DNA of 64,000 nt, taken from the NCBI RefSeq assembly GCF_900496995.4, contig NC_044009.1, positions 8,712,001 through 8,776,000 of the forward strand, in the 5' to 3' direction. The position numbers and the translations under genes were made by a program. Numbering within the stretch: position 1 is the stretch's first letter; each line of letters opens with the position of its first letter. Positions 28,801-42,495 of this stretch are shown piece by piece. Source of the stretch: Aquila chrysaetos chrysaetos (lineage: Eukaryota; Chordata; Aves; Accipitriformes; Accipitridae). The notes under the pieces were generated by a model. It had not been told where the DNA came from. It did not search any database and saw only the letters and a program-made list of their open reading frames with translations.

Positions 28801-29849
28801 TCTGGGGGGGATATGCCACAGGCTGCGGGACGGCTGAACCTTCTCTTTGGGCTTCGTGGCTGCTGCCACGAGGTGGCAATGCCTTCCCTCCCACGCCGAG
28901 CCTGGGACAGGCCTGGCTGAGGCGGGATTTATCCTTTTTTCCCTTTCCCCCCCCCCTTTTTTTCCCTTCCCCCCCACTTTTTTCCCTTCTTTCCCTTTTT
29001 TCTTCTTTTTTCCCCTTTTTTCCTCTTTTTCCCCTCTTCCTTTATTTCCCCCCCCCCCTTTTTTTCCCCAGGACCTCCCGGTATTCAGGATACTCTGGTG
29101 TCACCCGAGCATCCCTGCCCACACCAAAAGCACTTCAGACCACTGTATAACCCAAATCGTGCCCTTTTCAGCCCCAAAAAAGCCACGTTGGGTGACGACA
29201 TCACCAACCGCAGCAGAGATCGGCCGGGGGTCCCCCTCGGGTACCACCGCAAGGGCGAAAGACACCCATCAATCAAAACCTTCAGCATCCTTTGCCCTCA
29301 AAGATGTGGCTTCATTTTGGGGTACTCCATCCAGCATCCTCATCCCCAGCTCTGTATCTCCATGTTGAACGCCCCCCCCAAAAAATAATAATCCAAGCAA
29401 TGCCAAGATCCTGATGCTCCTCGTGCATCCCGCTGGCACCGTGCCACGATGATGCTGGTGGGATGCAATTCCTGATCACTCCGGGGAACCGGGCAGGAAA
29501 AGCTTTTAAGCAAAAATCCATATTGTTTCCACCCAGCGGGGCGACCATTCAACCTCAAAACACGCTCAGGGTTGGGTTTCCAGTCGGAAATTTCCCTCCG
29601 AAGGTACAAAAAGCCACATTTGGCCCCAAAAAATAAGAGGGAGGGGGAATAATTCCTCCGCCTCCCCGCACGTTCAGGCTCTGCAAATATTTATGCGGTT
29701 CAAAAAGGTCCCAAGGGAACAAAACACGGACGCAGCGCGTTCCCCCCCCGAACAATGAAGCCGGATATTTTCTGATGTGAGTGGAGCCGAGGCCGGAGCC
29801 GATTCCTATCTGCCTACCTGCGGCCTCCAGCTGGTTTAAATCCCTCCAA

Positions 29850-30055
29850 AAAAAGGCAAAATCTCATTTTTTTTGGGGGTTGGGGAAGGCTTTTTTTGGG
29901 GAAAAAAGGGTTTTTTTGAAAAAAAAAAAGGGGTTGGGGAAAAAAGGCTTTTTTTAGGGGGGAAAAAAGGCATTTTGGAGAAAAAAAGTCTTTTTGGGAA
30001 AAAAAAAAAGGCTTTTTTTGGGAAAAAAAAAAGGCTTTTTGGGACAAAATAAAGG
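29850..30055. repeat. A/G purine low-complexity repeat
   Basis: Repeated GGGAAAAAAGGCTTTTTTTGG words, irregular period around 20-30 bases. Confidence 0.8.
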
Positions 30056-31076
30056 CTTTGTATGAGTGCCAGGCTCCCACATCCCTGTAAGCATCCTTAG
30101 CATGGCTGGGGGGGTCGCACCACGGTGGTCCCCAAGTTGCCGATGCAGGGTGTCACCTTGTTGCTTTTTTAACAAAGGAGGGTTGTTTAACGAGGCTGGG
30201 AGCTTATAATCCCCCCCCCGTGGGGCTGCCAAGGGACCCCCCCCATCCATCGCTGCCTCCCTTACACGAGCATCCCGGGGTGCAAAGGTCACCGTGATGA
30301 CCCAAAGCATCACCCCTCCACCACCAGAGACCCTCCCCAGCCTCCAGCATCCCCCCATTCCGGGGCAGGAAAGTGAGGAAAAGGGAATGACCGAGGTTAC
30401 ATAAATATTTCGAGTCGCCTTTGGGGGTTTATTTCATTTATTTGCAACGGATTGGGTATTTTTCCAAAGGAAATCGCAGGCTGATGTGGTTCCACGCTGC
30501 CCTCCCCGGCTTCTTCTGAATGCTGCAAATGGAGCTTTTTTTGCACAATTTTGGCTGGTTCTTTTTTTTTGCAGTCCCCCCCATTTTTGCCCGAAATCCT
30601 CCGTTTTCTCCTCACGGAGCAGAAATTGCAATTTCCATCCACTTGGTGTCAGCTCCAGCCCCTCTCCGGCCCTGCTGTCCGTCCATCCGTCTGTCCATCC
30701 CACCCCCCCCAAACCCATCAGCGTTGGCTTATTTGGGGGGATGTGTTCACCTCCCTGCAACTGAAACCTTAATTTACCAGCGATAATGATTGCTGGGTCA
30801 TGGATATCCTATAGGAACCATATGGGAGTGATTCAGCCCCTATTTTTCGGCTAGAAATCCCGCCGGATGCCGAATCGGCACCGGGAACCGGGCGCCTTAA
30901 ATCTGTTTGTGTCTCCCATGCATCATCTCCTTCAGGTTAATTAAATCACTCCAGTTAGTTCCAAAACGGCTTAAATCTGGGATGGGGGGTCTCCCAAAAC
31001 GGAGCCGCTGCTTTAGGTTGCAACGTGCATTTTTTTTCCTGGTACGTCAAAGCAGGATGAGGTGAGCGCTGCTGGG

Positions 31077-31412
31077 GAATTTAGCTCCGGGGTATTTAGC
31101 ATCGGGGCATTTAGCACCTGGGCACTGGGGAATTTAGTGTTGGTGCATTTAACATCGGTGCATTTAGCAAAAAAGCATTTAGCTCCGGGGTATTTAGCAT
31201 TGATGCATTTAGCATCTGGGGAATTTCATGTCAGTGCATTTAGCAAAAGAGCATTTAGCATCAGGGCATTTAACATTGGTGCATTTAGCGTCGGTGCATT
31301 AAGCGCTGGTCCATTTAGCGCTGGTGCATGTAGCATTGGTGTATTTAGCATTGGTGCATTTAATGTCGGTGCATTTAGCGCGGCTGCATTTAGCATCGGT
31401 GCATTTAGCGTT
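31077..31412. repeat. Minisatellite, 15-bp unit (GGTGCATTTAGCATC)
   Basis: More than twenty copies. The period is a multiple of three, so a Gly-Ala-Phe-Ser-like frame stays open on the plus strand and a matching one on the minus strand; neither is supported as coding. Confidence 0.92.
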
Positions 31413-31724
31413 GCTCCCGGGGTGCTGCGTTGCACAACACACCCCCGCGGGGCCCCAGCAGCAGTCCAGGAGCTGCTGAGTTTACAGGCATGAGGGATTT
31501 TAATTTTTCGTACCCAGATCCTAAGAGAAAACCCAGTGCTGGGACTGAGCCCGGGTTTCCGCACCCTGTGAAACAGCAGCCGTGGAGAGAAGCGACTCCA
31601 GCTGAGATTGCAGCAGGCTCTGATTTTTCTAGAGAGCAAATAAACCTTCCCTAGTGGAGTGTGAGCCTGGACACATGCAGAGCACTGTCCTGCAAGTGAT
31701 CGAACAAGAGCCTTCCAGGAATGC

Positions 31725-31935
31725 CAGCGCTGGGGAGAGGGCTGCAAGACTGGGGGGAAGCTTGCAATGCTGGGGAGAGGGTTGCAGTGTTGGGGAGAGG
31801 GTTGCAATGCTGGGTAGAGAGTTGCAACACTGGGCAGAGGGTTGCAATGCTGGGGAGAGGGTTGCAATGCTGGGTAGAGAGTTGCAATACTGGGCAGAGG
31901 GTTGCAATGCTGGGGAGAGGGTTGCAATGCTGGTC
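31725..31935. repeat. Minisatellite, 21-bp unit (GTTGCAATGCTGGGGAGAGGG)
   Basis: About ten copies with alternating variants GGGGAGAGG and GGTAGAGA, hinting at a two-unit higher-order pattern. Confidence 0.92.
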
Positions 31936-32837
31936 GCTGCACCACTGCCCGCAGGGCCACAGGATCTCCACCGCCGCCTGCTTTTCCCCAGCTGGGGGTG
32001 CTCAGGCCGGGGTTGCCCCAGCACCATCCCTCTTCCTCCCCCTCCTCCTCTTCCTCCTCCTCCCCTGCCCCAGCCCAGCGGTGTCTGGCTCCGGCTGCGG
32101 GAAAGGCGGCGGGTCCAGCAGAGAGCAGTGGTAACACGCCGGCATCCCGCTGCTTCCCCCTCGCCCATCCCGGCCTTTCCAGCAAATTTTAATTTCCCTG
32201 GAAAGAGAGAAATGGAATTTGCCAAAAATTTTGAGCTTAATTAAAAAAAACACCCAATTTTTCCTGGTGGTGGAGGTGGGCAGGGAGCAGACGGAGCTTG
32301 CAGCAGAGATTTAGGGGCTGAATTGAGACTGGTAATAGCAAAGAAAATAAAAAAAACCTGGTAATAGCAAAAAAAAACCCTTGTAAAAATAAATTATAAG
32401 CTTCTCTATTAAATTATTCTGCCCCGCTGGAGCTGGACACCCGCTGCCTTTGATCCTCCCGGTCCTGTCCCGTTCCCAGCCCGCAGAACGGGGTGAAGGA
32501 GACCCGGATGGTAATGGGCACTGACAGCTTGGAAAAGCGAGACGGACTCTTCGTTAATGAGCCCTAACGAGGCCAAGGGGCCCGACGAGACCGTCGGCGG
32601 GTTCTGCTGAGCCGGCTGGGGTGAGAGCGATGGGGTGATGCCCCAGCAAGGCGTTGGGCTTTGCGAGGGGGGAGGCTACAGGAAGAGTTTTGATTTCTCT
32701 CTTTTGGCTTTCGTGTGTCCTTCATTTTTCCAACAGGAAAGATTTAATTAAAGAAAATTTAACTGGAGATACGGATGGGCGAGCTGGGGGCTTGGGTAGC
32801 TTCTGCACTAGGGTGGGATAGAGAGCTGAGAGCAGCT

Positions 32838-33352
32838 CTGGCTTGCTGCGAGCTTGCAATGAGCTTGTAACAAGCTTGCAATGGGCTTGCAACAGGTTTG
32901 TGATGGATTTGCACAAGGAGGTTGCAATGGGCTTGAAACAGGCTTGCAATGAGTTTGCAATGGGGTTGCAATGGGATTGAAACAGGCTTGCAATGGGTTT
33001 GCAATGGGTTTGCAATAGGCTTGCAAGGGGTTTGCAAGGGGTTTGCAATGAGTTTGCATTGGGCTTGCAATAGGTTTGCAAGGAGTTTGCCATGAGTTCG
33101 CATTAGGCTTGCAATGGGCTTGCAAGACATTTGCAACAGGCTTCCAAGGTTTCCAGTGGGTTCGCAATGGGCTTGCAACAGGTTTGCAATGAGCTTCCAA
33201 GGTTTGCAATGGTTGTGCAATACGCTTGTAATGGGCTTGAAAGGGGCTTGCAAGGGGTTTGCAATAGGCTTGCAAGGGGTTTGCAATAGGCCTGCAACGC
33301 ATGTGCAATGGATTTGCAATGGGCTTACAATGAGCTTGCAATGGGCTTGCAA
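32838..33352. repeat. Minisatellite, 11-bp unit (GCTTGCAATGG), array 1
   Basis: About 46 nearly regular 11-base units, GCTTGCAATGG/GTTTGCAACAG. An 11-base period opens all three frames on the minus strand as Cys-Lys-Pro-Ile-Ala shadow peptides. Confidence 0.93.
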
Positions 33353-33892
33353 TATCTTCTGTCCATACAGGTGGGCCAAACTATTAGCACATCTCCGGAA
33401 GCCCAATCCCAGCTCCCAATTTTTGCACCTCCTCCCCAAAAGCAGGCTGACTGGAGCCAGCGCAGAGGTTTCCCAACGCCCTCGTGATGCTTCCAGCTTT
33501 CCCAGGGCTGCCTCTTGTTTCAGACCATCCAGGGAGAGGTTTTATTTCAAGCCACCCCCCTGTCCTTTGCTTTGCTTTCCGCAATTTAAGGAAAAGCAGC
33601 TGCAAAAGTGGGAGATTAAAGAGGCGGCTGAAGCCAAGGGAGGCTGGAAAAACCCCGCGGCGCTGCTGAGAAGGACCCCGAAGGTGCGATGGCTGCGTGG
33701 GGCTGCGGCTGGTGACGTGCAGGAAGGCAGGACGGCCGAGATGAAGGAAGCCCTGGAGCCTCCGAGTAACTGGAACCAGAAGGGAGGGGAGTCCAGGCTG
33801 GGAAATTCAGCTCAGGGAGGCTTGGAGCAGCGGGGTTTCTTTGATCTGGGCATTGGTTGCCGGCTTCCTCCTTCTGTTGGTGGTAGGGATGC

Positions 33893-34352
33893 AATGGATT
33901 TGCAATAGGCTTACAACAAGCTTGCAACAGGCTTGCACAGGCTTGCAATGAGCTTGCAAGAGCCTTACAATGGGCTTACAACAGGCTTGCCACGGCCTTG
34001 TAATAGGTTTACAGTGGGCTTGCAACAGGTTTGCAATGGGCTTATAATATGCTTGCAACAGGCTTGCAACGAGCTTCCAACGAGCTTGTAACAGGCATGC
34101 AGTGGGCTTATAATAGGCTTGCAATGGGCTTGTAGTAGGCTTACAATGGGTTTACAAGGGGCTTGCAATGGGCTTGCAATGGGCTTGCAGTGGGTGTTGC
34201 AATGAGCTTGAAAGGGACTTACAATGGGCTTGCAACGGGCTTGTAATAGGCATGCGACGGGCTTGCAATGGGCTTGCAACAGGCATGCGACAGGCTTGCA
34301 ACGGGCTTGTAATAGGCTTACACTGGGCTTGCAACAGGCTTACACTAGGCTG
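33893..34352. repeat. Minisatellite, 11-bp unit (GCTTGCAATGG), array 2
   Basis: The same 11-base repeat family as at 32838-33352, about 40 units, with extra variants GCTTATAATAG and GCATGCGACAG. About 540 bases of non-repetitive sequence separate the two arrays. Confidence 0.93.
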
Positions 34353-37300
34353 CTCCTCTCACACCAGGGCGGTCTCACTTCTCCCGCTGTTCCCCCACCC
34401 TCACCTCGCCCCATCTCCCATTTAAGCTGAATATTTGGTGCCTTAACGAGCAGATCCCAACTTTCCCACTTACTGAGGGACCTCCCTGCATGCTGGATAT
34501 TGGAGGGGGACAGAAATTAAAGAGCATTGCTCCATGTCCTTTTCCACCCCAAGGGAGATCATAAGTCCAATTTATGGTGGCAAACACTTGGATTTCTCCT
34601 GGAAAACACTAGCGGAGGGTCCCAGCACTGCTGCTGAGCAAGAATGATGCTAACACAGTTGAGGTGAAGCCCAAAAAAATGGGTTTGCAGGTCTATGAGA
34701 GCCGCCAGCAGCGACCTCCAGGTCTGTCTGTGCTTCTCCAACAGCATCATCTGAGATTGGGATTTTTTGGGGGGAAAAGCTGGAAAATGATGCTGTTTTC
34801 CTGCTTGGGCCATCCTGGGCTCGCTCTCACCTGCCGCCGGGCATCACTTTGCTTCAATTCCCCCTTGTTTTTAACCAGGAAAAGTTAATCGTCAAATTAG
34901 TAAGAATATCTTTTATTTTTTGTTTTGAAAGAAGACCTAAATATGCCTAGAAATTGGGGGTATTATTTGCATTTTTACCATTTTGGAAGGAATTTGATGC
35001 TACTTTCAGCCTCTGTTACAGATTTGTATTGCTGATAGAGGAAACCAGCCCCGCTAATTGCAAAAATTGCTTCACTCCAGGCATTTACTCCGATGCAAAA
35101 GTCAATAAAATCCCACCCTGGCCCTTGTTTGATGAGCAGTCCTGTGTCAATTAAACAAATTAACATGGATTTGGGTGGGAGAGCTCCAAACTGGCTCCCA
35201 GCTCTGCAGCATCCCCTCCTCGGGGCCAGCTCAACCATTGACCCAACCCAAACCCAAGCGTGCTCGTGTCCCTCTGCTCTTCCTGGGGCTTTTCCTTGGG
35301 AAAAGGGAAAAACTAATCCATTTTCCCTTAAATAAGGATTTATTGCCTTATTCCCGACCCTAATTTATGGCTTTTCCACCTCTTGATACCCTATCACATT
35401 GGGTATCACCAACCTGCTCATGATGTGGAACCTCTGTTCCCCATCATTTTGCCCCAGATTGAGGACAAAATGCAACAAGCAACATATTTTATAATAAATC
35501 CCGCATTTATCTCTCTATATTATATATTTCTGATTTTTTTCTTTTAAGGGGTCTACTCTGCCAGTGGGATTTCACATTCCTTTTGAGCTTTTCCCTATTT
35601 CCAGTGGGATCTGATGGTGCTTTCCATCCCCATTTTGCACCACGGGGGATGTTCAGCATCACCCCCTGAAAAAATTACATGTATCAAAGTCTGAATTGCA
35701 ATGGATTGGGGATGGAAATGCCTTTTGCTGGAAATTTCCCCAGCCATCCTATTTGCAATCCCAAATCCCAATTGCCAGAGCAAGATGCAGAGATGAAAGC
35801 ACCAAGGAGGGGGTCATTTTGGGATGGAGGTGGAGAAGACATCACACAACTGGTCTGAGGACTTTCCAGCCCATCCCAACCACTTGTTTTCATCACCGAT
35901 ATCCTAAATAAAGGAAGAGGAGCTCGGCCAGAGGGTTTTCACCCATGTTGAAATGCAACGATTCACCCAGCCCCACAAACGGTTGCGTGGGTATGGTCAC
36001 CCATGGGTGTGTGGGAACCTGCTGCATGGATTTTTACCCTTTGAGAAACCTCATGGGGAACCTGCTCCTGGTATTTTGATTTTTCCTAGGAGGAGCAAAG
36101 ATGTTATCATGGGTAAATCCTGGTGAACTCATCCAGGTTTGCTCCCCTCCAGCCAGAAACACAAGCCAAATCAAGCAAAGGAGGAGATAACGCAGGAATA
36201 ATAGACCCCCTGCAGCAAAATACTCCTTGATTTATTTATACTGCTGGGGAAGAACCTGTGTCGATGTTGAACCTGTGTCACGATGTGGATATAAAGCTAA
36301 AATCCCCCCGATTGCTTGGTGGAGCTGTGGGGTTTTTCCTGCAGATACCGGGTGTTTAGCCCTCCATGTGTGTAGCGAGCAGCGATTCCATGTCTTCCCC
36401 GTGCTCCTCACCATGGCCGGGAATGGACGATGACGCTCTGGCATTGCTGGAGATGCTTCACAGCCCCTTGCCTAGCTCCTGGGTATCTCCCAGGGAGATG
36501 TTTTGTAAGAGAAACCACCCAAATTTGCAAAAAAGCCATTTTCTAGAGCAGAGATGAAGTGCTGCTGCTAATTAATAGAGGATTGGGGCATATTTTGAAG
36601 CCCACCATGATGTTGCCTGGCCGTCCTGCGATGGGATGGTGTTGGGAAGCTGCAAAACCCCCATGTCCCGAGTGCGTCCATCCATAATTTGGATGCCATC
36701 ACCTCCAAAATCTTTGCAAGCCAAGAGCTTGGCTCTATTAAAGATGCTACAAGACCCGTGTAGTTGCTCATCACCGGGAATTTCTCCTCCAACCACCTTC
36801 CGGATGGTCCCACCACCCATCGGAAATGATCCGCTTGGATCTTGGGAACACTGGCAAGGAAAAATAAACACGGCGAGGTCTTCCCAGGTTATTTAACATG
36901 GCAGCGAGCCAGGCTCAGCATCACCTGAGCTGGCGGGGAACGGTTCCGGATTCAGGCTCTTGTCTCCAATTACAGAAGGTAAACAGTGGATTTGGGATGT
37001 AAGCCGGGCTTAGGTGGGATGGGCCTGGTTGTTTGGTATGGGCATGCTGAGGATGTAATTAGCTGGAAATAGGTCTCTTGTCTACCATATATAGAGTATG
37101 TGGGTCTATGAGTGCATGACCATATCCCATAGCTGCATCCAGCCCGATTTCACATTGCTTTTGGGGCACATAATGCAATTTTAGGGCAAAGTAAGCGTGG
37201 TGTCACCTCCAGCTGCTTCACCCAGACGCATCATACACATCTGACCCTAAACTGGCGCAAAGTTTAAGCTCTCCCCTCCAAGACCTTCATGGATGAGGCT

Positions 37301-37851
37301 CTAATGTTCTTCCTGTGTCTCCTCCAGCATGGGATGGAGCTGGGACATGGCTGGAGCCGTACAGCTCCATCCATCCGCACTCAGCTCCTCTCCAGCCAGA
37401 TGGTTTTGAGCCCCATTGAGGTCATTGACACAAAGTCTTCCACCAGCTCAAGTCCTCCTCGTTGCTCTATTAATAGGTCTGGGGGACAAAAGCTGCCTTG
37501 GTAATCTCTGGGAGCAACAGGGAGTGCTTGGGTGTGCAAAGATTCTTCCTTGCTTCATCCAGTGCTGACCTGTTGCCGGTTGAGTTTCTCCTCCAGCTTT
37601 GGTTTCTGGCTGATATTAAAACCATGTGGGCCACAAAGCCTTGTTGCGCTGCTTTGAGTTGCATGCAAATGAGAGCCGGGAGCATGCAAAGTTGTGGAGC
37701 TCCTGATGCAAAGTTTCTGTTGGCTTTGCATGCAACTTGGTCCACCCAAAGTAATTGAGATCTCCAACTTGCTCTTATCTCCAACATTAACTCCAGCTCC
37801 TCCTTTTCATGGCTCTGGTTCTCCAGCCCAGCTTCATTGCATTTCTTGCTC

Positions 37852-38010
37852 AAGACCTTAATCTCTTGCCCACACCAAGACCTTCATCTCTTGCCGACAC
37901 CAAGACCTTCATCTCTTGCCCACACCAAGACCTTCATCTCTTGTTCACACCAAGACCTTCATCTCTTGTTTACACCAAGACATTCATCTCTTGTTCACAC
38001 CAAGAGCGCC
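37852..38010. repeat. Minisatellite, 25-bp unit
   Basis: About six copies of AAGACCTTCATCTCTTGTTC plus ACACC, highly similar to one another. Confidence 0.9.
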
Positions 38011-40136
38011 GTAGATTGGATGGACGGTGCCAGGCGAGACTCAATCCCATTCCCACCACTGTTTCCATGGGGTCGCATCCTCTCACTTTGCTCTCCTGGA
38101 CTGTGATTATTTGTCTACCACTTGGCTTCTTCCTTTTCCCACCCTTTGAAACAGAGTTTTTGCTTCCTTTTGAGGAAGCCTGGAGTTCCTGCGCTCTCCT
38201 GGCAAAGATGTGAATAACGTAGGGTTGGCTGAGCCATGCTGCTCCGGGGAGAAGGACGGGAGAGAAGAAGAGGTTGAGATATCAACGAGGCTTTCTCCTC
38301 TGACCAGGACAAGTCACAGCCCCATGGCTGGGGAAGGTGACAGCTCTCTTCTTGAGGAGCAAGACAGTATTTCCAACATGCTCTTGAGCGTGGCCAGTCA
38401 AGACATTTGCCCCTTGGGTTGGTGCCACCTTCTTAGGATGATATGGCCAGGTTGGACCCTCCTGGGTCTAGAGAAAGAGGAGAAGGACCAACATAGGGTC
38501 ACCAGGATTCCCAGGTCAACTCACGTTGGGAGATATGGGGGAGCTGGGCTGGGGGATGCTGAGGAAGAGGAGGGTAAGGGGAGGATGTAACCACAACCAC
38601 AGCGACGTGGAGGGTGTTCCTAAAGAGGACGGCGCCAAACCTGCCCAAAAATCCAAATTTACCTTAAAATAACCTCAATTCCAATGTGCTCCAACATATC
38701 ACCTCCATAATGTGGGGCAACGCAAGCCCTGGAGCTGCAGACCCCCTGCTGGTTTCAGCCCTCCTTCCCCTCTCCTTTGCATTTTATAACTCGGCAGCAA
38801 TAAACCCGCAATGAGACTGGGGTAACCTCAAACAAAAAACCCTGCAAATTATTTTCGCTCAACAGGTCGGAAGGAGGCCAAGATGCTGGCGGAGCTGTCA
38901 CTTTCTATTTTCCAGCCCTTTGCACCAACGGGAGTAATTTAATGTAAATAAAAAACCCTCCACATCCATCCTCGCCAACACCATTGAACACCCACAACCG
39001 CTGCACGTCCAACTGCGATATGGGTCGTAGCAAAGCCCGTCGCCCAGCTCTGAATCCGTCCAGCTCTGATGAAGCCCTTGGCATGAAAATCCACAGCAAA
39101 CGTGTTGGCTGAGGGTTTTTTTCCCCCCAAATCCCTCCCGGCAGACTTTTCCAGGAGGTGATACAGCCTGGATTAGCATCCCGGCATCCCATGTAGCAGG
39201 AGGTACACGTGGAGGGGGAAGATGCCCAAGGCATTGGGTCCACCCCACTATTTAAAGTGAAGAAAAAAGGGGGATTTAAGTTGTATTTAGATTTTTGCAG
39301 CCCTGGGGGGAGCTTTTAAATCCACCAGCCTGAGCTATCTCAGGGGTTATAAATTTTATATATAGAAAAATAATGTATATATCTGTCTATTTATATATAA
39401 TATATAAAGTTATAAATTCACAACCCCTTTTCTCTGCAAAGGGGCTGGCTTGGAAAGGGAGAACCCAACTTCAAGCTTAGCTGCCTCCAGCTTAATCCCC
39501 CACCAGCTCCTAACGAAGAATAGACCCGTTATTCGTTAAATAGTGAAATAAAACTATAGATGCTCGAAAATATTTCCTGCTGGGGCATGTGCCCCTAAAT
39601 CCCACAGCCAGGTTTGCTGCTTAGCCCAGGTTTATCTTAATCTTGAGCCATAACACTGCCCTCAAACATCCTCCTGCAGCTTTTAGGCTCAGTTTTACGG
39701 TTTTTAAGGTGAAATAAGGGGTTTTTTTCCTGCCTGGAAATGGGAAAGCACACCCAGGAATAGAAGTGGATGCTAGAAAACCAGCAAAATTTTAATTTTT
39801 CATGTTAAATAAGAGCTCCTAGAGACAAGCAATGAGAAGTCCCAGCCTTTTTATTTTTAAGCAATGCATTATACATAAATCGACCCTTGTTTTTTGCTTT
39901 TAAGGTGCCCCCAAACCCCCTTTCTTTTATGGCCAGAGAGGCAAGGGAGGAGCGAGCATCCCTCCCTGGGGTTGGATGCGACCCTCGCAGGGAAGATATT
40001 TGGTGCTGAAGCCAGTGAGATGTCCCGCTGAGTGCGGGGAGTCAGAGGCAACAAATTTTGCAGTTCTGCTTTTCACAGGAGAAGCAAAAGTGCTTTACAA
40101 AATGATGCGCAGTCAAAGGGGAAGAGGTAACGGAGC

Positions 40137-40660
40137 CTCAGGTTTGTAAGAAGGGCTCCCAGGTTTGCAAAAAGGCACCCCAGGCTTGCAAAACGGGGTC
40201 GTAAATTTGCAAAATGGGGTCCCAGGTTTGCAAAAGGGGTCCCAGGTTTGTAAAAAGGCAGCCCAGGTTTGAAAAAAATGAGCCCCGATTTGCAAAATGG
40301 GGTCCCAGGCTTGCAAAAAGAGGTCCCAGATTTGGAAGAAGGCACCCCAGGTTTGCAAAACGGGGTCCCAGGCTTGTAAAAAGGGGTCTTGGTTTGTAAA
40401 ATGGGGTCCCAGGTTTGCAAGGCGGCACCTCAAGCTTGCAAAATGGGGTTGTAAATTTGCAAAATGGGGTCCCAGGTTTGCAAAAAGGCACCACAGATTT
40501 AAGAAAAGGGTCCCCAGGTTTGTGAAATGGGGCTCAAGGTTTGCAAAATGGGGCCTCAGGTTTGCACGAACAGACCCCGGGTTTGAGAAAAGGAGCCCTG
40601 GTTTGCAAAAAAAAGACACCCCAGATTTGCAAAATGGGATCCCAGGTCTGCATCGAGCAG
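40137..40660. repeat. Minisatellite, 21-bp unit (GTTTGCAAAATGGGGTCCCAG)
   Basis: About 25 copies, with the TTTGCAAAA core best conserved. Confidence 0.92.
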
Positions 40661-41175
40661 CGAGTGTCCCAGAAGGATTTCCCACCCCATCCTGTGCGGG
40701 AAATGCCCTTGAACCCCCAAATAGGTATTAAAAAAAAGCCTGGTTTTGGGAAATGATTTAATTGCTCAAGGGCTATTTTTTATCCCCGTGTGATTTTTTC
40801 CCAGCTGATCTGCTAATTACTTGATCCCCATGCTGTTATTGCAGCGAAAACAGTGGGAAAAAAAGCACCAAAAATCCCCATTTGGAGCAAAAAAGCCTTT
40901 GCTGGGGCCGGTTGCACCCCTGAAACCCGTGTGATCCCCCAAAACCGGATTCAGGGGCTGGAGCGTCCTCTCAGGCCCTCGTGGATGCGGGAGGGGATTC
41001 GATGGCAGGCGTGGGGACACGCGGGGACATGTGAGGGGATGTCACCTGGCTGGGCTGGGGACTGCCAACGGGGACAAGGGGACACGTGGCACCTCCTGCC
41101 TGACCCTCCCTTTGCCCCCCTGTAATGAGTTGATCAGTTCTTTCCCCAAAGGTAAAAGCATGAAATTGAGGGGGT

Positions 41176-42270
41176 TTTGTAGCCTGGGGTCCCCCAATAA
41201 ACTCATTTTCCCAGCACAGGGTCCCCCAAGAAGTTTATTTTTGCAACACAAGGGCCCCCCCCCAAGACCTATTGTTTTGCAGCATTGCATTCCCCCCCAA
41301 AAGACCCAATTTTGCAAAGCAGGGTCCCCCCCGAAACTTGTTTTTGCAAGGCGGGATCCCCCCCAAGACCTATTATTTTGCAGCATGGGGTCCCCCAGAC
41401 ACCCATTTTTGCAGCATTGGGATCCGCCCAAAAAAGATTGCGTTTTGCAGCATGTGGTCCCCCAGGAAGCCCATTTTTGCAGAATGGGCTCCCCCAAGAG
41501 CCCCCTTTTCACAGTGTTGGGGTCCCCCAACAAACCTATTTTTGCAGCACAGGGTCCTCCATGAGACTATTTTTTTTTTGCAGCATGGGGTCCCCCAAGA
41601 AACCCAATTTTGCAGTCTTGGGGTCCCCCAAGAGACCTATTTTTGCCACACAGGGTACCCCAAGAGACCTGGTTTTGCAACACAGGGTCCCCCAAGAAAC
41701 TTATTTTTGCAACGCAGGGTCCCCCAAGAGACCTGGGTTTTTTTGTAGTGTGGGGTCCCCCAAGAAACTCATTTTTGCGTTACAGGGTCCCCCAACAGAC
41801 CCATTTTTTGCACCATGGGCTCCTCTGAGACACCCATTTTTGCAGCGCTGGGTCCCCCCCAAGACCCAGGGTTGGGGTCTCCCAAGAAACGCATTTGTGC
41901 AGAACAGGATCCACCACGAGACCCATTTTTTGCAGCATGGGGTCCCCCAACATCCCCAGTTTTGCACCAAGGTGTTCCCCAAGAGACCCATTTTTTTGCA
42001 GCGTGGGGATCCGTCAACCCCCTCCTTTTTCCAGCACAGTAGCCCCCAATAAATCTATCTTTCCAGTACACACACCCCCCCTCCAAGAGACCCAGTTTTG
42101 CAGTGCAGGGTCCCCCAATAAATCTATTTTTCCAGCATGGGGTCCCCCAAGAGACCCATCTTGCAGTGGGGGTGGTCCCTAGGGAGCTGCATTTCTGCAG
42201 CACAGACCCCCCCCCCCCCAACTATTTTCTGCACCCCAGGGCCACCCAAGAGGGATATTTTTGCAGCTAG
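41176..42270. repeat. Minisatellite, about 32-bp unit
   Basis: About 34 copies of GGGTCCCCCAAGAAACCCAT followed by TTTTGCAGCATG. This is the longest array in the window. The unit overlaps in sequence with the 21-bp array a kilobase to its left (GGGGTCCC, TTTGCA). Confidence 0.93.
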
Positions 42271-42394
42271 CGCCGGCCTAAAGCTATCTGGCTTAAAGCT
42301 AAGCCCAGCTTAGAGTGCGCAGCCCCTTCACCCCCCCCCAAACCCCCTTTTCTTTCCATCCCCCATTGCCCAGGATCTCATCCACCCTCTGTGA

Positions 42395-42495
42395 TAATAA
42401 TAAATAATAATAAATAATAATAGATAATAATAAATAACAATAACAACATTTAAAATTAAATTTAAATTTAAATTTTGATTTTGATTTTGATTTTT
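42395..42495. repeat. (AAT)n and ATTTTG microsatellites
   Basis: AATAATAAATAATAAT followed by TTTAAATTTAAATTTTGATTTTGAT. Confidence 0.9.

Noticed and set aside
31077-31412. Gly-Ala-Phe-Ser repeat protein on the plus strand
   Set aside because: A 15-base tandem repeat keeps its frame open by arithmetic. A comparable frame exists on the opposite strand.
32722-34334. Repeating HCKPIANPLQ-like peptides on the minus strand
   Set aside because: An 11-base unit without stop codons opens all three frames with 11-residue repeats. There is no start context, splice site or family match.
40137-42270. CRISPR-like array
   Set aside because: Units are contiguous tandem repeats without unique spacers, in a vertebrate nuclear genome.
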